Below, piece after piece: positions 1 through 8,297 of a stretch of DNA of 64,000 nucleotides. The DNA comes from Streptomyces sp. AC558_RSS880 (GTDB lineage Bacteria > Actinomycetota > Actinomycetes > Streptomycetales > Streptomycetaceae): contig NZ_JAGMUJ010000161.1 in the NCBI RefSeq assembly GCF_019049255.1, positions 1 through 64,000 of the forward strand, in the 5' to 3' direction. The notes under the pieces are model-generated. The model worked only from the letters and a program-made list of their open reading frames with translations. It was not told where the DNA came from and did no database searches. Position 1 is the stretch's first letter, and every line of letters starts with the position of its first letter. The translations under genes were made by a program, and so were the position numbers.

Positions 1-1
1 C

Positions 2-76
2 GCCACCCGCTACGACAAGACCGCCGAGTCCTACCAAGCAGCCGTCACCCTCGCATCGCTGCTGATGTGGGCGTGA
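2..76 (+). pseudogene. C-terminal end of an IS5-type transposase, cut by window edge
   Basis: The frame entering from the left reads ATRYDKTAESYQAAVTLASL and ends in LLMWA at a TGA. The RYDKT...Y..AV.LAS pattern is the usual C-terminus of IS5/IS4-superfamily DDE transposases, following the catalytic glutamate. The rest of the element lies outside the window, so it cannot be said whether it is intact. The IS end should lie in the next few dozen bases; a CTAG at about 94-97 is a possible junction, but only one end is visible. Confidence 0.6.
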
Positions 77-272
77 CATTTGACGACAACTCCTAGGCCG
101 GAGGTCCCGTGGTCCCCGGCGGTGGCGTAGGTCGCCGGGCCCGGGGACGGTGGCGTAGGCCGAAGGGCCCCGGGGCGCTGCGTCCCGGGCCCGAGGCGGT
201 GGCGGTGGGCCGGTCCCTAGGTTGAGGGCACGCCGATCGGGCGGCGTCGACGACGACGAGGGGACGGTAGGC

Positions 273-971
273 ATGTCGGTTGCGATCATCACGGGGGCTT
301 CGAAGGGGCTCGGGGAGGCGCTCGCCCGGGCGCTGGCGGCACGCGGCTGGGATCTGGTGCTCGACGCGCGGGATCCGGTGCCCCTGGCGGAGGCGGCCGG
401 GCTGGTGTCGGCGCACGGCACGCGGGTGACGGCGCTGCCGGGGGACGTCACGGACGCCGCGCACCGCGCGGAGCTGGTGGCGGCGGCGTGGCGGCTGGGC
501 GGGGTGGATCTGGTGGTGCACAACGCGAGCGCGCTGGGCGCGGAGCCGCTGGTGCGCCTGGAGGAGCTGCCGCTGGAGGGGCTGCGGCGCGCGCTGGAGG
601 TGAACGTGGTGGCGGCGCTGGGCCTGGTGCAGGAGGCGCTGCCGCTGCTGCGGTCCGCGCCGGCCGGGGCGGTGCTGGTGGTCAGCTCGGACGCCGCGGC
701 GGAGGCGTATCCGACGTGGGGCGGGTACGGGGCGTCCAAGGCGGCCCTGGACCAGCTGGCGGCGGTGCTGGCGGTGGAGGAGCCGGGGCTGCGGGTGTGG
801 GCGGTCGATCCCGGCGACATGGCGACGGACCTGTACGCGGCGGCCGTACCGGACGACGACGGTCCGCGGCCGGAGCCGGCCCGTGTGGTGCCCGCTTTCC
901 TGCGGCTGCTGGACGAGCGGCCGGCGAGCGGTCGCTATGGCGCTCCGGCGCTGCTGGAGGAGCGGCGATGA
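273..971 (+). CDS. short-chain dehydrogenase/reductase
   Basis: A 232-residue Rossmann-fold oxidoreductase. The N-terminal cofactor motif is TGASKGLGEALA. The structural NAS motif is present (HNASAL), followed by a catalytic Ser-Tyr-Lys set with YGASK near residue 150. ATG 273 is preferred over an upstream in-frame ATG at 222 because the cofactor strand begins directly after it and a purine-rich GACGAGGGGACGG lies just upstream. Its TGA overlaps the ATG of the next gene by four bases, so the two are probably translationally coupled. The substrate cannot be told from sequence; the short C-terminus suggests a sepiapterin-reductase or YciK-like class rather than FabG. Confidence 0.85.
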   Translation: MSVAIITGASKGLGEALARALAARGWDLVLDARDPVPLAEAAGLVSAHGTRVTALPGDVTDAAHRAELVAAAWRLGGVDLVVHNASALGAEPLVRLEELPLEGLRRALEVNVVAALGLVQEALPLLRSAPAGAVLVVSSDAAAEAYPTWGGYGASKAALDQLAAVLAVEEPGLRVWAVDPGDMATDLYAAAVPDDDGPRPEPARVVPAFLRLLDERPASGRYGAPALLEERR

Positions 972-2011
972 CCGTGGTCGTCGAGGTGCCGGAGGAGTTG
1001 TCCGCGCGGGTGCCGGTGGAGCAGCGGGGGCCGGGTCTCGACCGGGACTCGGTGCGGCTGCTGGTGTCGCGGGGCACGGTGGTGTCGCACCACGCCTTCG
1101 TGGAGCTGCCGGGACTGCTGCGGGCCGGGGACCTGCTGGTGGTGAACACCTCGCCGACGCTGGCGGCGGCCGTCGGGGGGTGGATCGGGCACGCGCGCGT
1201 GGTGGTGCATTTCTCCACGCGCGGGGACGACGGCCGCTGGGCGGTCGAGCTGCGGGATCCCGACGGACGGGGCACCACGCGTGCGCGCGCGGGCGCGCAC
1301 GCGGGTACAGAGGTGCGGCTGGTCGGGGGTGCGCGGCTGGTGCTGGAGGAGCCGCTGAGCGCACGGGGTGAGCGGCTGTGGTGGGCGCGTGTGCCGGGTG
1401 ATGTGCTCGGGGTGCTGCGGGAGCACGGGCGGGCCATCCGGTACGCGTACACGGAGCGGGACCAGCCGTTGTCCGCCTACCAGACGGTGTTCGCGCTGCC
1501 GTCGCCGGACGGTGCGGGGAGCGCGGAGATGCCGAGTGCGGGGCGTCCGTTCACCGCGCGGACGGTGGTGGAGCTGGTGCGCCGGGGGGTGCAGTTCGCG
1601 CCGGTCACGCTGCACACGGGGGTGGCTTCGGCGGAGGCGCACGAGCCGCCGTATCCGGAGCGGTTCGCGGTGCCGGAGGCGTCAGCGCGGCTGATCGGGG
1701 CGGTGCGGGCGGGGGGTGGCCGGGTGATCGCGGTGGGGACGACGGCCGTACGGGCGGTGGAGTCGGCGGCCGGTGCGGACGGTGCGGTGCGGGCCCGCGC
1801 GGGGTGGACCGATCTGGTGGTGACCCCCGAGCGCGGGGTGCGGGTGGTGGACGGGCTGCTGACCGGGCTGCACGAGCCGGAGGCCTCGCACCTGCTGATG
1901 CTGGAGGCGGTCGCGGGGCGGGCGGCGATCGACCGGGGGTACGAGGAGGCGCTGCGCGGGCGCTACCTGTGGCACGAGTTCGGTGACGTGCACCTGGTTC
2001 TCCCGGAGTGA
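968..2011 (+). CDS. QueA-like S-adenosylmethionine:tRNA ribosyltransferase-isomerase family protein
   Basis: A 347-residue member of the QueA family. In queuosine synthesis QueA transfers ribose from SAM to preQ1 in tRNA. Family blocks seen are DLLVVN near residue 56, PVTLHTGV, GGRVIAVGTTAVRAVESA, and a C-terminal LTGLHEPEASHLLMLEA followed by YLWHEFGDVHLVL. The first signature deviates: the usual VNDTRVIPARL is replaced by VNTSPTLAAAV, losing the conserved Asp and Arg. No other queuosine gene is in the window. It starts inside the stop codon of the SDR gene. The family is sure; the exact reaction is uncertain because of the altered motif. Confidence 0.8.
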   Translation: MTVVVEVPEELSARVPVEQRGPGLDRDSVRLLVSRGTVVSHHAFVELPGLLRAGDLLVVNTSPTLAAAVGGWIGHARVVVHFSTRGDDGRWAVELRDPDGRGTTRARAGAHAGTEVRLVGGARLVLEEPLSARGERLWWARVPGDVLGVLREHGRAIRYAYTERDQPLSAYQTVFALPSPDGAGSAEMPSAGRPFTARTVVELVRRGVQFAPVTLHTGVASAEAHEPPYPERFAVPEASARLIGAVRAGGGRVIAVGTTAVRAVESAAGADGAVRARAGWTDLVVTPERGVRVVDGLLTGLHEPEASHLLMLEAVAGRAAIDRGYEEALRGRYLWHEFGDVHLVLPE

Positions 2012-2247
2012 CCGGACCTCCTCACACAGAGCATTGCTCCAGCAACCACCGGTGAGACCGGAGGATGGCCGGTGTGAGGCCGGGCATAGGGCGCACGTCA
2101 CGTACGAAGGGGATTAGGAGAGACATACCGTCCATGTGAGCGGGACATATAGCCCTCTCTGCACCGATTTACCCCTCCCTGATCCACTACCCGGCTTCGT
2201 ACGTCACACCTTTGCCCCGCCATTTTGCGGCCGCTAAGAATGGCTGC

Positions 2248-2323
2248 GTCGCTCGGCGCCGTGGGTTTCCAGCCCGCGGCGTTTGTGCCGGAAGCACCCT
2301 GTCCCCACCGGACGTCGAGCGAC
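2248..2323 (+). promoter_or_regulatory. candidate structured 5' leader RNA (multi-branched)
   Basis: An 8-bp closing stem (GTCGCTCG at 2248-2255 with CGAGCGAC at 2316-2323) encloses three hairpins. These are a 9-bp stem 2257-2265/2273-2281, a 4-bp stem 2285-2288/2294-2297, and a 4-bp stem 2301-2304/2310-2313. The element ends 30 bases before the start of a secreted lytic transglycosylase gene, where actinobacteria often carry leader RNA control. I could not match it to the c-di-AMP (ydaO) consensus by eye. The folding was done by hand. Confidence 0.4.
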
Positions 2324-2353
2324 CTCCGCGCTATTCGAAGAGGTCCATCCCGC

Positions 2354-3085
2354 ATGTCCAAGAACATCCTCACCCGTGGTCATAGCCGTGCCCTGACCCG
2401 TCACCACAAGATCGCCGCCGCCGGTGTCGCGGCCCTCGGTGCCGCCGCCATCGGTCTCTCGGCCGTCCCGAGCAACGCCTCCACGACCACCACGACCGAG
2501 GCCGTCGCCCCGACCGCGAAGGTGGCGTACAGCACCGAGCAGATCAAGGGCGTCCACGCCGGCGTCACCGACCAGCTGGCGGGCACCAGCGTCAAGGTCG
2601 AGCAGATCGCGGCGAAGAAGCAGGCCGCCGCGGAGGCCACCGCCAAGAAGGAGGCCGCCGCTGCCGTCGCGAAGGCCAAGGCGGAGAAGGCCCGCCAGGC
2701 CGAGGAGGCCGCCAGCCGTGCCGCCGAGCGCGCCGCGGTGAAGAAGGCCGCCCCCAAGGCGTACAGCGACAACCTGGACGGCTGGATCCGTGAGTCCCTG
2801 GACATCATGAAGAAGCACGGCATCCCGGGCTCCTACGAGGGCATCCACCGCAACATCATGCGGGAGTCCTCCGGCAACCCGAAGGCGATCAACCTCTGGG
2901 ACATCAACGCCCAGAACGGCATCCCGTCCAAGGGTCTGCTGCAGGTGATCCCGCCGACCTTCGAGGCCTACCACGTCCCGGGCACCCCGAAGGACATCTA
3001 CGACCCGGTCGCCAACATCACCGCCGCCTGCAACTACGCGGCCGACAAGTACGGCACCATGGACAACGTCGACAGCGCGTACTGA
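2354..3085 (+). CDS. secreted lytic transglycosylase, SLT-type
   Basis: A 243-residue exported protein. A long positively charged n-region is followed by a hydrophobic stretch (AAAGVAALGAAAIGLSAV) ending near SNAS, a typical signal peptide. Residues about 80-130 are an Ala/Lys/Glu-rich segment likely to be helical or coiled. The C-terminal 110 residues form a lysozyme-like SLT domain with the catalytic Glu in IMRESSGNP, then GLLQVIPPTFEAY and a final NYAADKYGTMDNV. It should cleave peptidoglycan glycan strands outside the membrane. The start is set by the signal peptide; the open frame continues upstream into the folded leader, which is probably untranslated. A strong hairpin follows the stop. 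Confidence 0.88.
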   Translation: MSKNILTRGHSRALTRHHKIAAAGVAALGAAAIGLSAVPSNASTTTTTEAVAPTAKVAYSTEQIKGVHAGVTDQLAGTSVKVEQIAAKKQAAAEATAKKEAAAAVAKAKAEKARQAEEAASRAAERAAVKKAAPKAYSDNLDGWIRESLDIMKKHGIPGSYEGIHRNIMRESSGNPKAINLWDINAQNGIPSKGLLQVIPPTFEAYHVPGTPKDIYDPVANITAACNYAADKYGTMDNVDSAY

Positions 3086-3120
3086 GGTCGGCGCGGACCT
3101 CTTCTCGCGAACACGAACGC

Positions 3121-3158
3121 CGAAGGGCGGCACCCTCCTGACGGGGTGCCGCCCTTCG
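3121..3158. terminator. bidirectional hairpin terminator
   Basis: A perfect 15-bp stem (3121-3135 with 3144-3158) with an 8-nt loop lies between two convergent genes, the transglycosylase on + and the FHA/ABC transporter on -, and can serve both. Confidence 0.8.
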
Positions 3159-3175
3159 GGGTCGTACGGCGCGGG

Positions 3176-5737
3176 TTACTTGCGCATGACCTCGGGCTCG
3201 TGGCGGCGCAGGAAGCGGGCCACGAAGAAGCCGCAGATCACGCCGAGGGCGAGCAGTGCGCCCATGTCCATCGCCCAGGCGCCGACCGTGTGCTCCCACA
3301 GCGGGTCGGTGTCGCCGGCCGTCTCCGGCGGGCTGATCTTGTTGAAGTCCAGCGTGGCGCCCGACGCGGCGACCGCCCAGCGCGACGGCATCAGGAACGA
3401 GAACTGGTTGACGCCGATCGAGCCGTGCAGGGTGAACAGACAGCCGGTGAAGACGACCTGGATGATCGCGAACATCACCAGCAGTGGCATGGTCTTCTCG
3501 GCGGTCTTCACCAGCGCGGAGATGATCAGGCCGAACATCATCGAGGTGAAGCCCAGCGCCATGATCGGCACGGACAGCTCCAGCAGCGTGAGGCTCCCGA
3601 AGACCAGGCCCTCCTCCGGGATCTCCCGGCTGGAGAAGCCGATCACGCCGACCAGCAGGCCCTGCAGCACGGTGATCATGCCGAGCACGAACACCTTGGA
3701 CATCAGGTACGCCGAGCGGGACAGGCCGGTGGCGCGCTCCCGCTCGTAGATGACCCGTTCCTTGATCAGCTCACGTACGGAGTTCGCGGCGCCCGCGAAG
3801 CAGGCGCCTACCGCGAGGATCAGCAGGACCGTGGTCGCCGTGCCGTTCGGGATGATCCGGCCGGTCTGCGGGTTCGGCGGGTTGGGCAGCAGGCCCTTGT
3901 CCGCGTCGATGAGCAGGCTGACCGCGCCGAGGACCGCCGGCAGGATCACCATCAGGGCGAGGAAGCCCTTGTCGGAGACGATCACCGAGACGTAGCGGCG
4001 CACCAGGGTCACGAACTGTGACATCCAGCCCTGCGGCTTCGGCGGCCGCATCGCCTGCATCGGCGGCATCTGTACGGACTGCGGCGCGACGGCGTCGATG
4101 TCCGCGGCGTACATCTGGTAGTGCTGCGAGCCCTTCCAGCGGCCCGCCCAGTCGTAGTCGCGGTAGTTCTCGAAGGCGGAGAAGACGTCGGCCCAGGTGT
4201 CGTAGCCGAAGAAGTTCAGCGCCTCCTCGGGCGGGCCGAAGTAGGCGACGGAGCCGCCGGGCGCCATCACCAGGAGCTTGTCGCAGATCGCCAGCTCGGC
4301 CACCGAGTGCGTGACGACGAGGACCGTGCGGCCGTCGTCGGCGAGGCCGCGCAGCAGCTGCATGACGTCGCGGTCCATGCCCGGGTCGAGGCCGGAGGTC
4401 GGCTCGTCCAGGAAGATCAGCGACGGCTTGGTGAGCAGCTCCAGGGCGACGGAGACGCGCTTGCGCTGGCCGCCGGACAGGGAGGTGACCTTCTTGTCCT
4501 TGTGGATGTCCAGCTTGAGCTCGCGCAGCACCTCGTCGATGCGGGCGTCGCGCTCGGCGGCCGTGGTGTCGGAGGGGAAGCGGAGCTTGGCCGCGTACTT
4601 GAGGGCCTTCTTGACGGTCAGCTCCTTGTGCAGGATGTCGTCCTGCGGGACCAGACCGATGCGCTGGCGCAGCTCGGCGAACTGCTTGTAGAGGTTCCGG
4701 TTGTCGTAGAGGACCTCGCCCTGGTTGGCGGGGCGGTAGCCGGTGAGGGCCTTGAGGAGCGTGGACTTGCCGGAGCCGGACGGGCCGATGACCGCGATCA
4801 GCGACTTCTCGGGCACGCCGAAGGAGACGTCCTTGAGGATCTGCTTGCCGCCGTCGACGGTGACCGTCAGGTGGCGGGCGGAGAAGGAGACCTCACCGGT
4901 GTCGACGAACTCCTCGAGCCGGTCGCCGACGATCCGGAACGTCGAGTGACCGACGCCCACGATGTCGGTGGGGCCGAGGAGTTGTGAGCCGCCCTTGGCT
5001 ATCGGCTGACCGTTGACGTACGTGCCGTTGTGCGAGCCGAGGTCGCGGATCTCCATGCGGCCGTCGGGCGTGGAGTGGAACTCGGCGTGGTTGCGCGAGA
5101 CCTGGAGGTCGGAGACGACCAGGTCGTTCTCCAGCGCACGGCCGATGCGCATCACGCGGCCGAGGGAGAACTGGTGGAACGTGGTGGGGCTGCGGTCGCC
5201 GTAGACCGGCGACGCCCCCGCGCCGTTGCCGGGGCCCTGCTGCTGCGGGATGTGCGGTGCGGGCTGCTGCGCCGCCGGCTGCTGCGGCTGCTGCCAGCCG
5301 GGCTGCTGCTGCGGCGCCTGCTGGGACCAGCCGGCGTTCGCACCCTGGGCCGCGTACGGCTGCTGCGGCTGGGCCTGCGGAGCGGCGGCCTGGGCCGCGG
5401 CGCCCGCTCCGGCTCCCGCACCTGCGCCTGCGCCTGCGCCTGACAGCGTCACGCGCGGGCCGTCGGTCGCGTTGCCCAGGTTCAGCACCGTGTCGGAGCC
5501 GAACTCCAGGTGGTGGATCCGCTGCCCCTGCACGAACGTGCCGTTGGTGCTGCCGTGGTCCTCGATGACCCAACTGCGCCCGTTGAAGCTGATCGTGGCG
5601 TGACGCCAGGAGACCCTGGCGTCGTCCAGCACGACGTCCCCCTGCGGATCGCGTCCGAGGGTGTAAGCCCTGGACGGATCGAGCGTCCAGGTCCGTCCGT
5701 TTGATTCCAGTACGAGTTCCGGCACTCCATGCCCCAC
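3176..5737 (-). CDS. FHA-domain ABC transporter, ATPase fused to permease (Rv1747-like)
   Basis: An 853-residue protein in four parts. FHA domain 1 (residues 1-100) has GRDP...RVSWRHA and STNGTFV. A Gln/Pro/Ala linker includes an Ala-Gly repeat. FHA domain 2 (about 190-275) has GRALEND...VSRNHA and SHNGTYVNG. The ABC domain has Walker A GPSGSGKST, signature LSGGQRKR and Walker B LIFLDEPTSGLD. About six C-terminal membrane segments form an ABC2-type permease. This matches mycobacterial Rv1747, whose FHA domains bind phosphothreonine made by a Ser/Thr kinase; Rv1747 is linked to export of cell-envelope glycolipids. No kinase gene is in the window. The start is GTG 5737 with GGGGGAC upstream. 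Confidence 0.9.
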   Translation of the reverse strand: MGHGVPELVLESNGRTWTLDPSRAYTLGRDPQGDVVLDDARVSWRHATISFNGRSWVIEDHGSTNGTFVQGQRIHHLEFGSDTVLNLGNATDGPRVTLSGAGAGAGAGAGAGAAAQAAAPQAQPQQPYAAQGANAGWSQQAPQQQPGWQQPQQPAAQQPAPHIPQQQGPGNGAGASPVYGDRSPTTFHQFSLGRVMRIGRALENDLVVSDLQVSRNHAEFHSTPDGRMEIRDLGSHNGTYVNGQPIAKGGSQLLGPTDIVGVGHSTFRIVGDRLEEFVDTGEVSFSARHLTVTVDGGKQILKDVSFGVPEKSLIAVIGPSGSGKSTLLKALTGYRPANQGEVLYDNRNLYKQFAELRQRIGLVPQDDILHKELTVKKALKYAAKLRFPSDTTAAERDARIDEVLRELKLDIHKDKKVTSLSGGQRKRVSVALELLTKPSLIFLDEPTSGLDPGMDRDVMQLLRGLADDGRTVLVVTHSVAELAICDKLLVMAPGGSVAYFGPPEEALNFFGYDTWADVFSAFENYRDYDWAGRWKGSQHYQMYAADIDAVAPQSVQMPPMQAMRPPKPQGWMSQFVTLVRRYVSVIVSDKGFLALMVILPAVLGAVSLLIDADKGLLPNPPNPQTGRIIPNGTATTVLLILAVGACFAGAANSVRELIKERVIYERERATGLSRSAYLMSKVFVLGMITVLQGLLVGVIGFSSREIPEEGLVFGSLTLLELSVPIMALGFTSMMFGLIISALVKTAEKTMPLLVMFAIIQVVFTGCLFTLHGSIGVNQFSFLMPSRWAVAASGATLDFNKISPPETAGDTDPLWEHTVGAWAMDMGALLALGVICGFFVARFLRRHEPEVMRK
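5421..5442. repeat. hexanucleotide repeat in the FHA linker
   Basis: Nearly four tandem copies of CCTGCG encode the Ala-Gly run between the two FHA domains of the transporter. Such runs change length by slippage without shifting frame, so the linker length may vary between strains. Confidence 0.6.
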
Positions 5738-5966
5738 TGAGTTGTCCCCCGAATTTCCCCCATCGCAGGGAGTCTAGGGATGTCGAACATCGGGGGGAAC
5801 TATTTCAGGCTCGGCCCTCTGACCGAAAGTCGGCCTTGTCACGAGCGCGCACCAAGGTGTTCACCGGCTTTCGTCGACGGGGGTTGAAATCGGCTCGGAG
5901 AATGGTAAACCACGCGAGGGGGACATGCGCGGCCGTCACGCCGCGTCGCGGATCGGGGGGTCTGCC

Positions 5967-8030
5967 ATGAGTACTGCCACGAACGTCCACACCGCGGAGC
6001 GGGGTGGGCGCGTGCCCTGGGTCGATGTGGTGATGTCCGCGGTCGCCGCGGTGAGCTGGGCGCTGATCGGGATGGCGGGGACGGCGGCGCTCGGGCTGCG
6101 TCTGCTAAACGCGGACGCGGCCGGTTCGCTGGGCCCGATGACCGCCGCGGTGGTGGCTCTGGGGGCGGGTGGTTCGGTCACGCCGTCCGGTGACGTGTCC
6201 GCCTTCGGGCTGTCGGGCGCGGAGGCCGGCACGGCCCTGGAGGTCACGCCGCTGGGCGTGAGCCTGGTGGGTGCGCTGCTGCTGTCGTACTTCTTTCTGC
6301 GGTCCTTGCGGACGGCGGGAGTTGTGGTCTCCGGCGCCGAACTCCTCGCGCGTGCGGGCGCGGTGGTCGGGCTGTTCGTGGCGATGACGGGCGGGCTGGT
6401 CTGGGCGGGGCACGACGTCATCACCATCGACGGGGGTTCGCTGGGACTGGACGACCTGCCGGGGGTGGGCGGTGGCGGGGTCGAGATCCCGGGGCTGGGC
6501 GATGTCGGAGGGCTGCTGCCGGACCGGGTGGGGGATCTCGTGGACGCGGAGGCCGCGGTCGGGTTCACCGTCGACACCGCGCCGACGCTGCTGGGCGGAC
6601 TCGGCTGGTCGGCCGGTGTCCTGCTCGTCGCGCTGCTGGCGTCCCGCCGCACTCCCCTGCCGCGTGGCTGGGACGCCGTGCACCGTGTCGTGCGGCCGGC
6701 GGTGTCCGCCCTCGTCGCGGTGGGGCTGACGGCGGTGGCGGCGGGGCTCGCGGCGGCGGGGTACGCGGCGATCGGCGACGACCATCCCCGGCGGATCGCG
6801 GGGGCGGCGCTGCTGGGGGCGCCGAACGGGGTGTGGACCGGGGTGTCGATCGGCCTGTTCGTGCCGTGGGACGGGCGGGCGAGCGGGGCCCTGCTCGGGG
6901 TGCTGCCGCACCCCGTGGACGATCTGCTACGGGGCGGCTCGGACCGGTCCGTCACGCTGGGGCGGCTGGCGGAGTTCGACGGGCGGGTGTGGCTGCTGGC
7001 GGTGGCCGCCGCGCTGATGATGCTGCTGGCGGGGGTACTGATGGGCGTGCGCACACCGGTCGGGGACGCGGCGGATCGCGGAGCGGCCGATTTCGCGGGG
7101 CGGTGTGCGCTACGGCTGGGTGTCGCTACGGCGCTGGCCCTGCCGTTGCTGGCCTGGCTGACGGAGGTGTCGGTGAACGCCTCGCTGTCCGTGCTGGGCT
7201 TCGACGCGTTCGGCGCCGGCATCGAACTGCGCGGCCGGCTCGGCACGGCGCTCCTGCTGGGCGCGGTGTGGGGGGCGGGCGCGGGCGCCGCGGGGGCGCT
7301 GCTGGCCCGGTCGAGCGGGGCGGCGGGGGCGCAGGCGGCGCCGCTGGCACGGAGTGACATCAAGGCGGCCGGGGAGTGGCGGGCGACGTCGGCCGTCGGG
7401 GGCCCGGACGGCAGGACGACCGCCGGTCCCTACGAGCCGGGGGCCCCTTACCGCCCACCGAACCCGGACACCAATCCGTATCTGCGGGTGTCACGGGAGA
7501 CGTGGGCGTCCCGCGCGTCAGGGGAACCGCACGAGTCGCGGGAGCAGGGGCCGTGGGGGGCGCACGGAGCGCGGGGCCCCGAAGACACACCTCGGCGGCC
7601 CGGGGGCCCACCGGGTGCCGGTGGACCGGACAGGCGCGAACCGCAGGAACGACGGGCACCGTGGAGGCAGGGACCCCCGGGATCGCGGGAGCGAGGGCCG
7701 TGGGAGGCGCACGAGGCCCGGAGGCCTGAGGACGCGCGGGGAGAGGCCCGGGGGCCGTCGGCCGGTGGGAGCCCCGGGGCACCCGAGAACGGCGACGAGG
7801 GCGGCGACATCTACGGGGCGCCCACCGTGATCCGGCCGGTCGGGCCGCCCTGGCGTGGGCCCCGGCGAGGGGCCGGGGAGCGGGGCGGGGCTCGGGACGG
7901 GGATGAAGCCGGAGGTGACGGGCGGTCGCTGTGGCCGGACAAGGGGCCTCCGCCTCCGCCGCCGCCTCCCCCGGCCCCGCGGAAGCCGCCGCCACGACAG
8001 CCGGACGGGCCGGAGGCCGACGGACGATGA
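5967..8030 (+). CDS. large multi-pass membrane protein with disordered C-terminus (streptophobe-like)
   Basis: A 687-residue protein. The first 450 or so residues contain roughly nine to ten hydrophobic membrane segments separated by Gly-rich loops. An acidic extracytoplasmic Gly-rich region lies near residues 165-200. The last 220 residues are hydrophilic and low in complexity, rich in Pro, Arg, Gly and Glu, ending in a poly-Pro run. The layout resembles the Streptomyces-specific hydrophobic family I know as streptophobe; its function is unknown. ATG 5967 follows GATCGGGGGG. It is divergent from the FHA/ABC gene across a 229-bp spacer. The repetitive C-terminus is the least certain part. Confidence 0.75.
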   Translation: MSTATNVHTAERGGRVPWVDVVMSAVAAVSWALIGMAGTAALGLRLLNADAAGSLGPMTAAVVALGAGGSVTPSGDVSAFGLSGAEAGTALEVTPLGVSLVGALLLSYFFLRSLRTAGVVVSGAELLARAGAVVGLFVAMTGGLVWAGHDVITIDGGSLGLDDLPGVGGGGVEIPGLGDVGGLLPDRVGDLVDAEAAVGFTVDTAPTLLGGLGWSAGVLLVALLASRRTPLPRGWDAVHRVVRPAVSALVAVGLTAVAAGLAAAGYAAIGDDHPRRIAGAALLGAPNGVWTGVSIGLFVPWDGRASGALLGVLPHPVDDLLRGGSDRSVTLGRLAEFDGRVWLLAVAAALMMLLAGVLMGVRTPVGDAADRGAADFAGRCALRLGVATALALPLLAWLTEVSVNASLSVLGFDAFGAGIELRGRLGTALLLGAVWGAGAGAAGALLARSSGAAGAQAAPLARSDIKAAGEWRATSAVGGPDGRTTAGPYEPGAPYRPPNPDTNPYLRVSRETWASRASGEPHESREQGPWGAHGARGPEDTPRRPGGPPGAGGPDRREPQERRAPWRQGPPGSRERGPWEAHEARRPEDARGEARGPSAGGSPGAPENGDEGGDIYGAPTVIRPVGPPWRGPRRGAGERGGARDGDEAGGDGRSLWPDKGPPPPPPPPPAPRKPPPRQPDGPEADGR

Positions 8031-8297
8031 ACCCGCGCCGCGGGAGGCCGACGGACGACGGGCCGGCGCCGCGGGAGGCGGCCACGCCGACGACCGGACG
8101 ACCGTGAGGCGGGCCCCGCAGGACACGGACGGCCGTGAGGCGGCCCCAGCAGAGCACGGGTGGGTGGAGGGTGGGTGACCTGCGGGAGGTCGCTGGTGCG
8201 CCATGTGCGGGACACCGGTGCGACAGGCAGTGTTCGCTGTCCGGCTGGCGGACCTCGGAGGCGCGGGGCACTGGGTGCCGGATACGGTGGGAACACC

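Noticed and set aside
2248..2323. A tRNA gene, because the fold has a closing stem and three arms
   Set aside because: Arm lengths, the absence of a T-loop GTTCRA motif and of a CCA-type end do not fit a tRNA.
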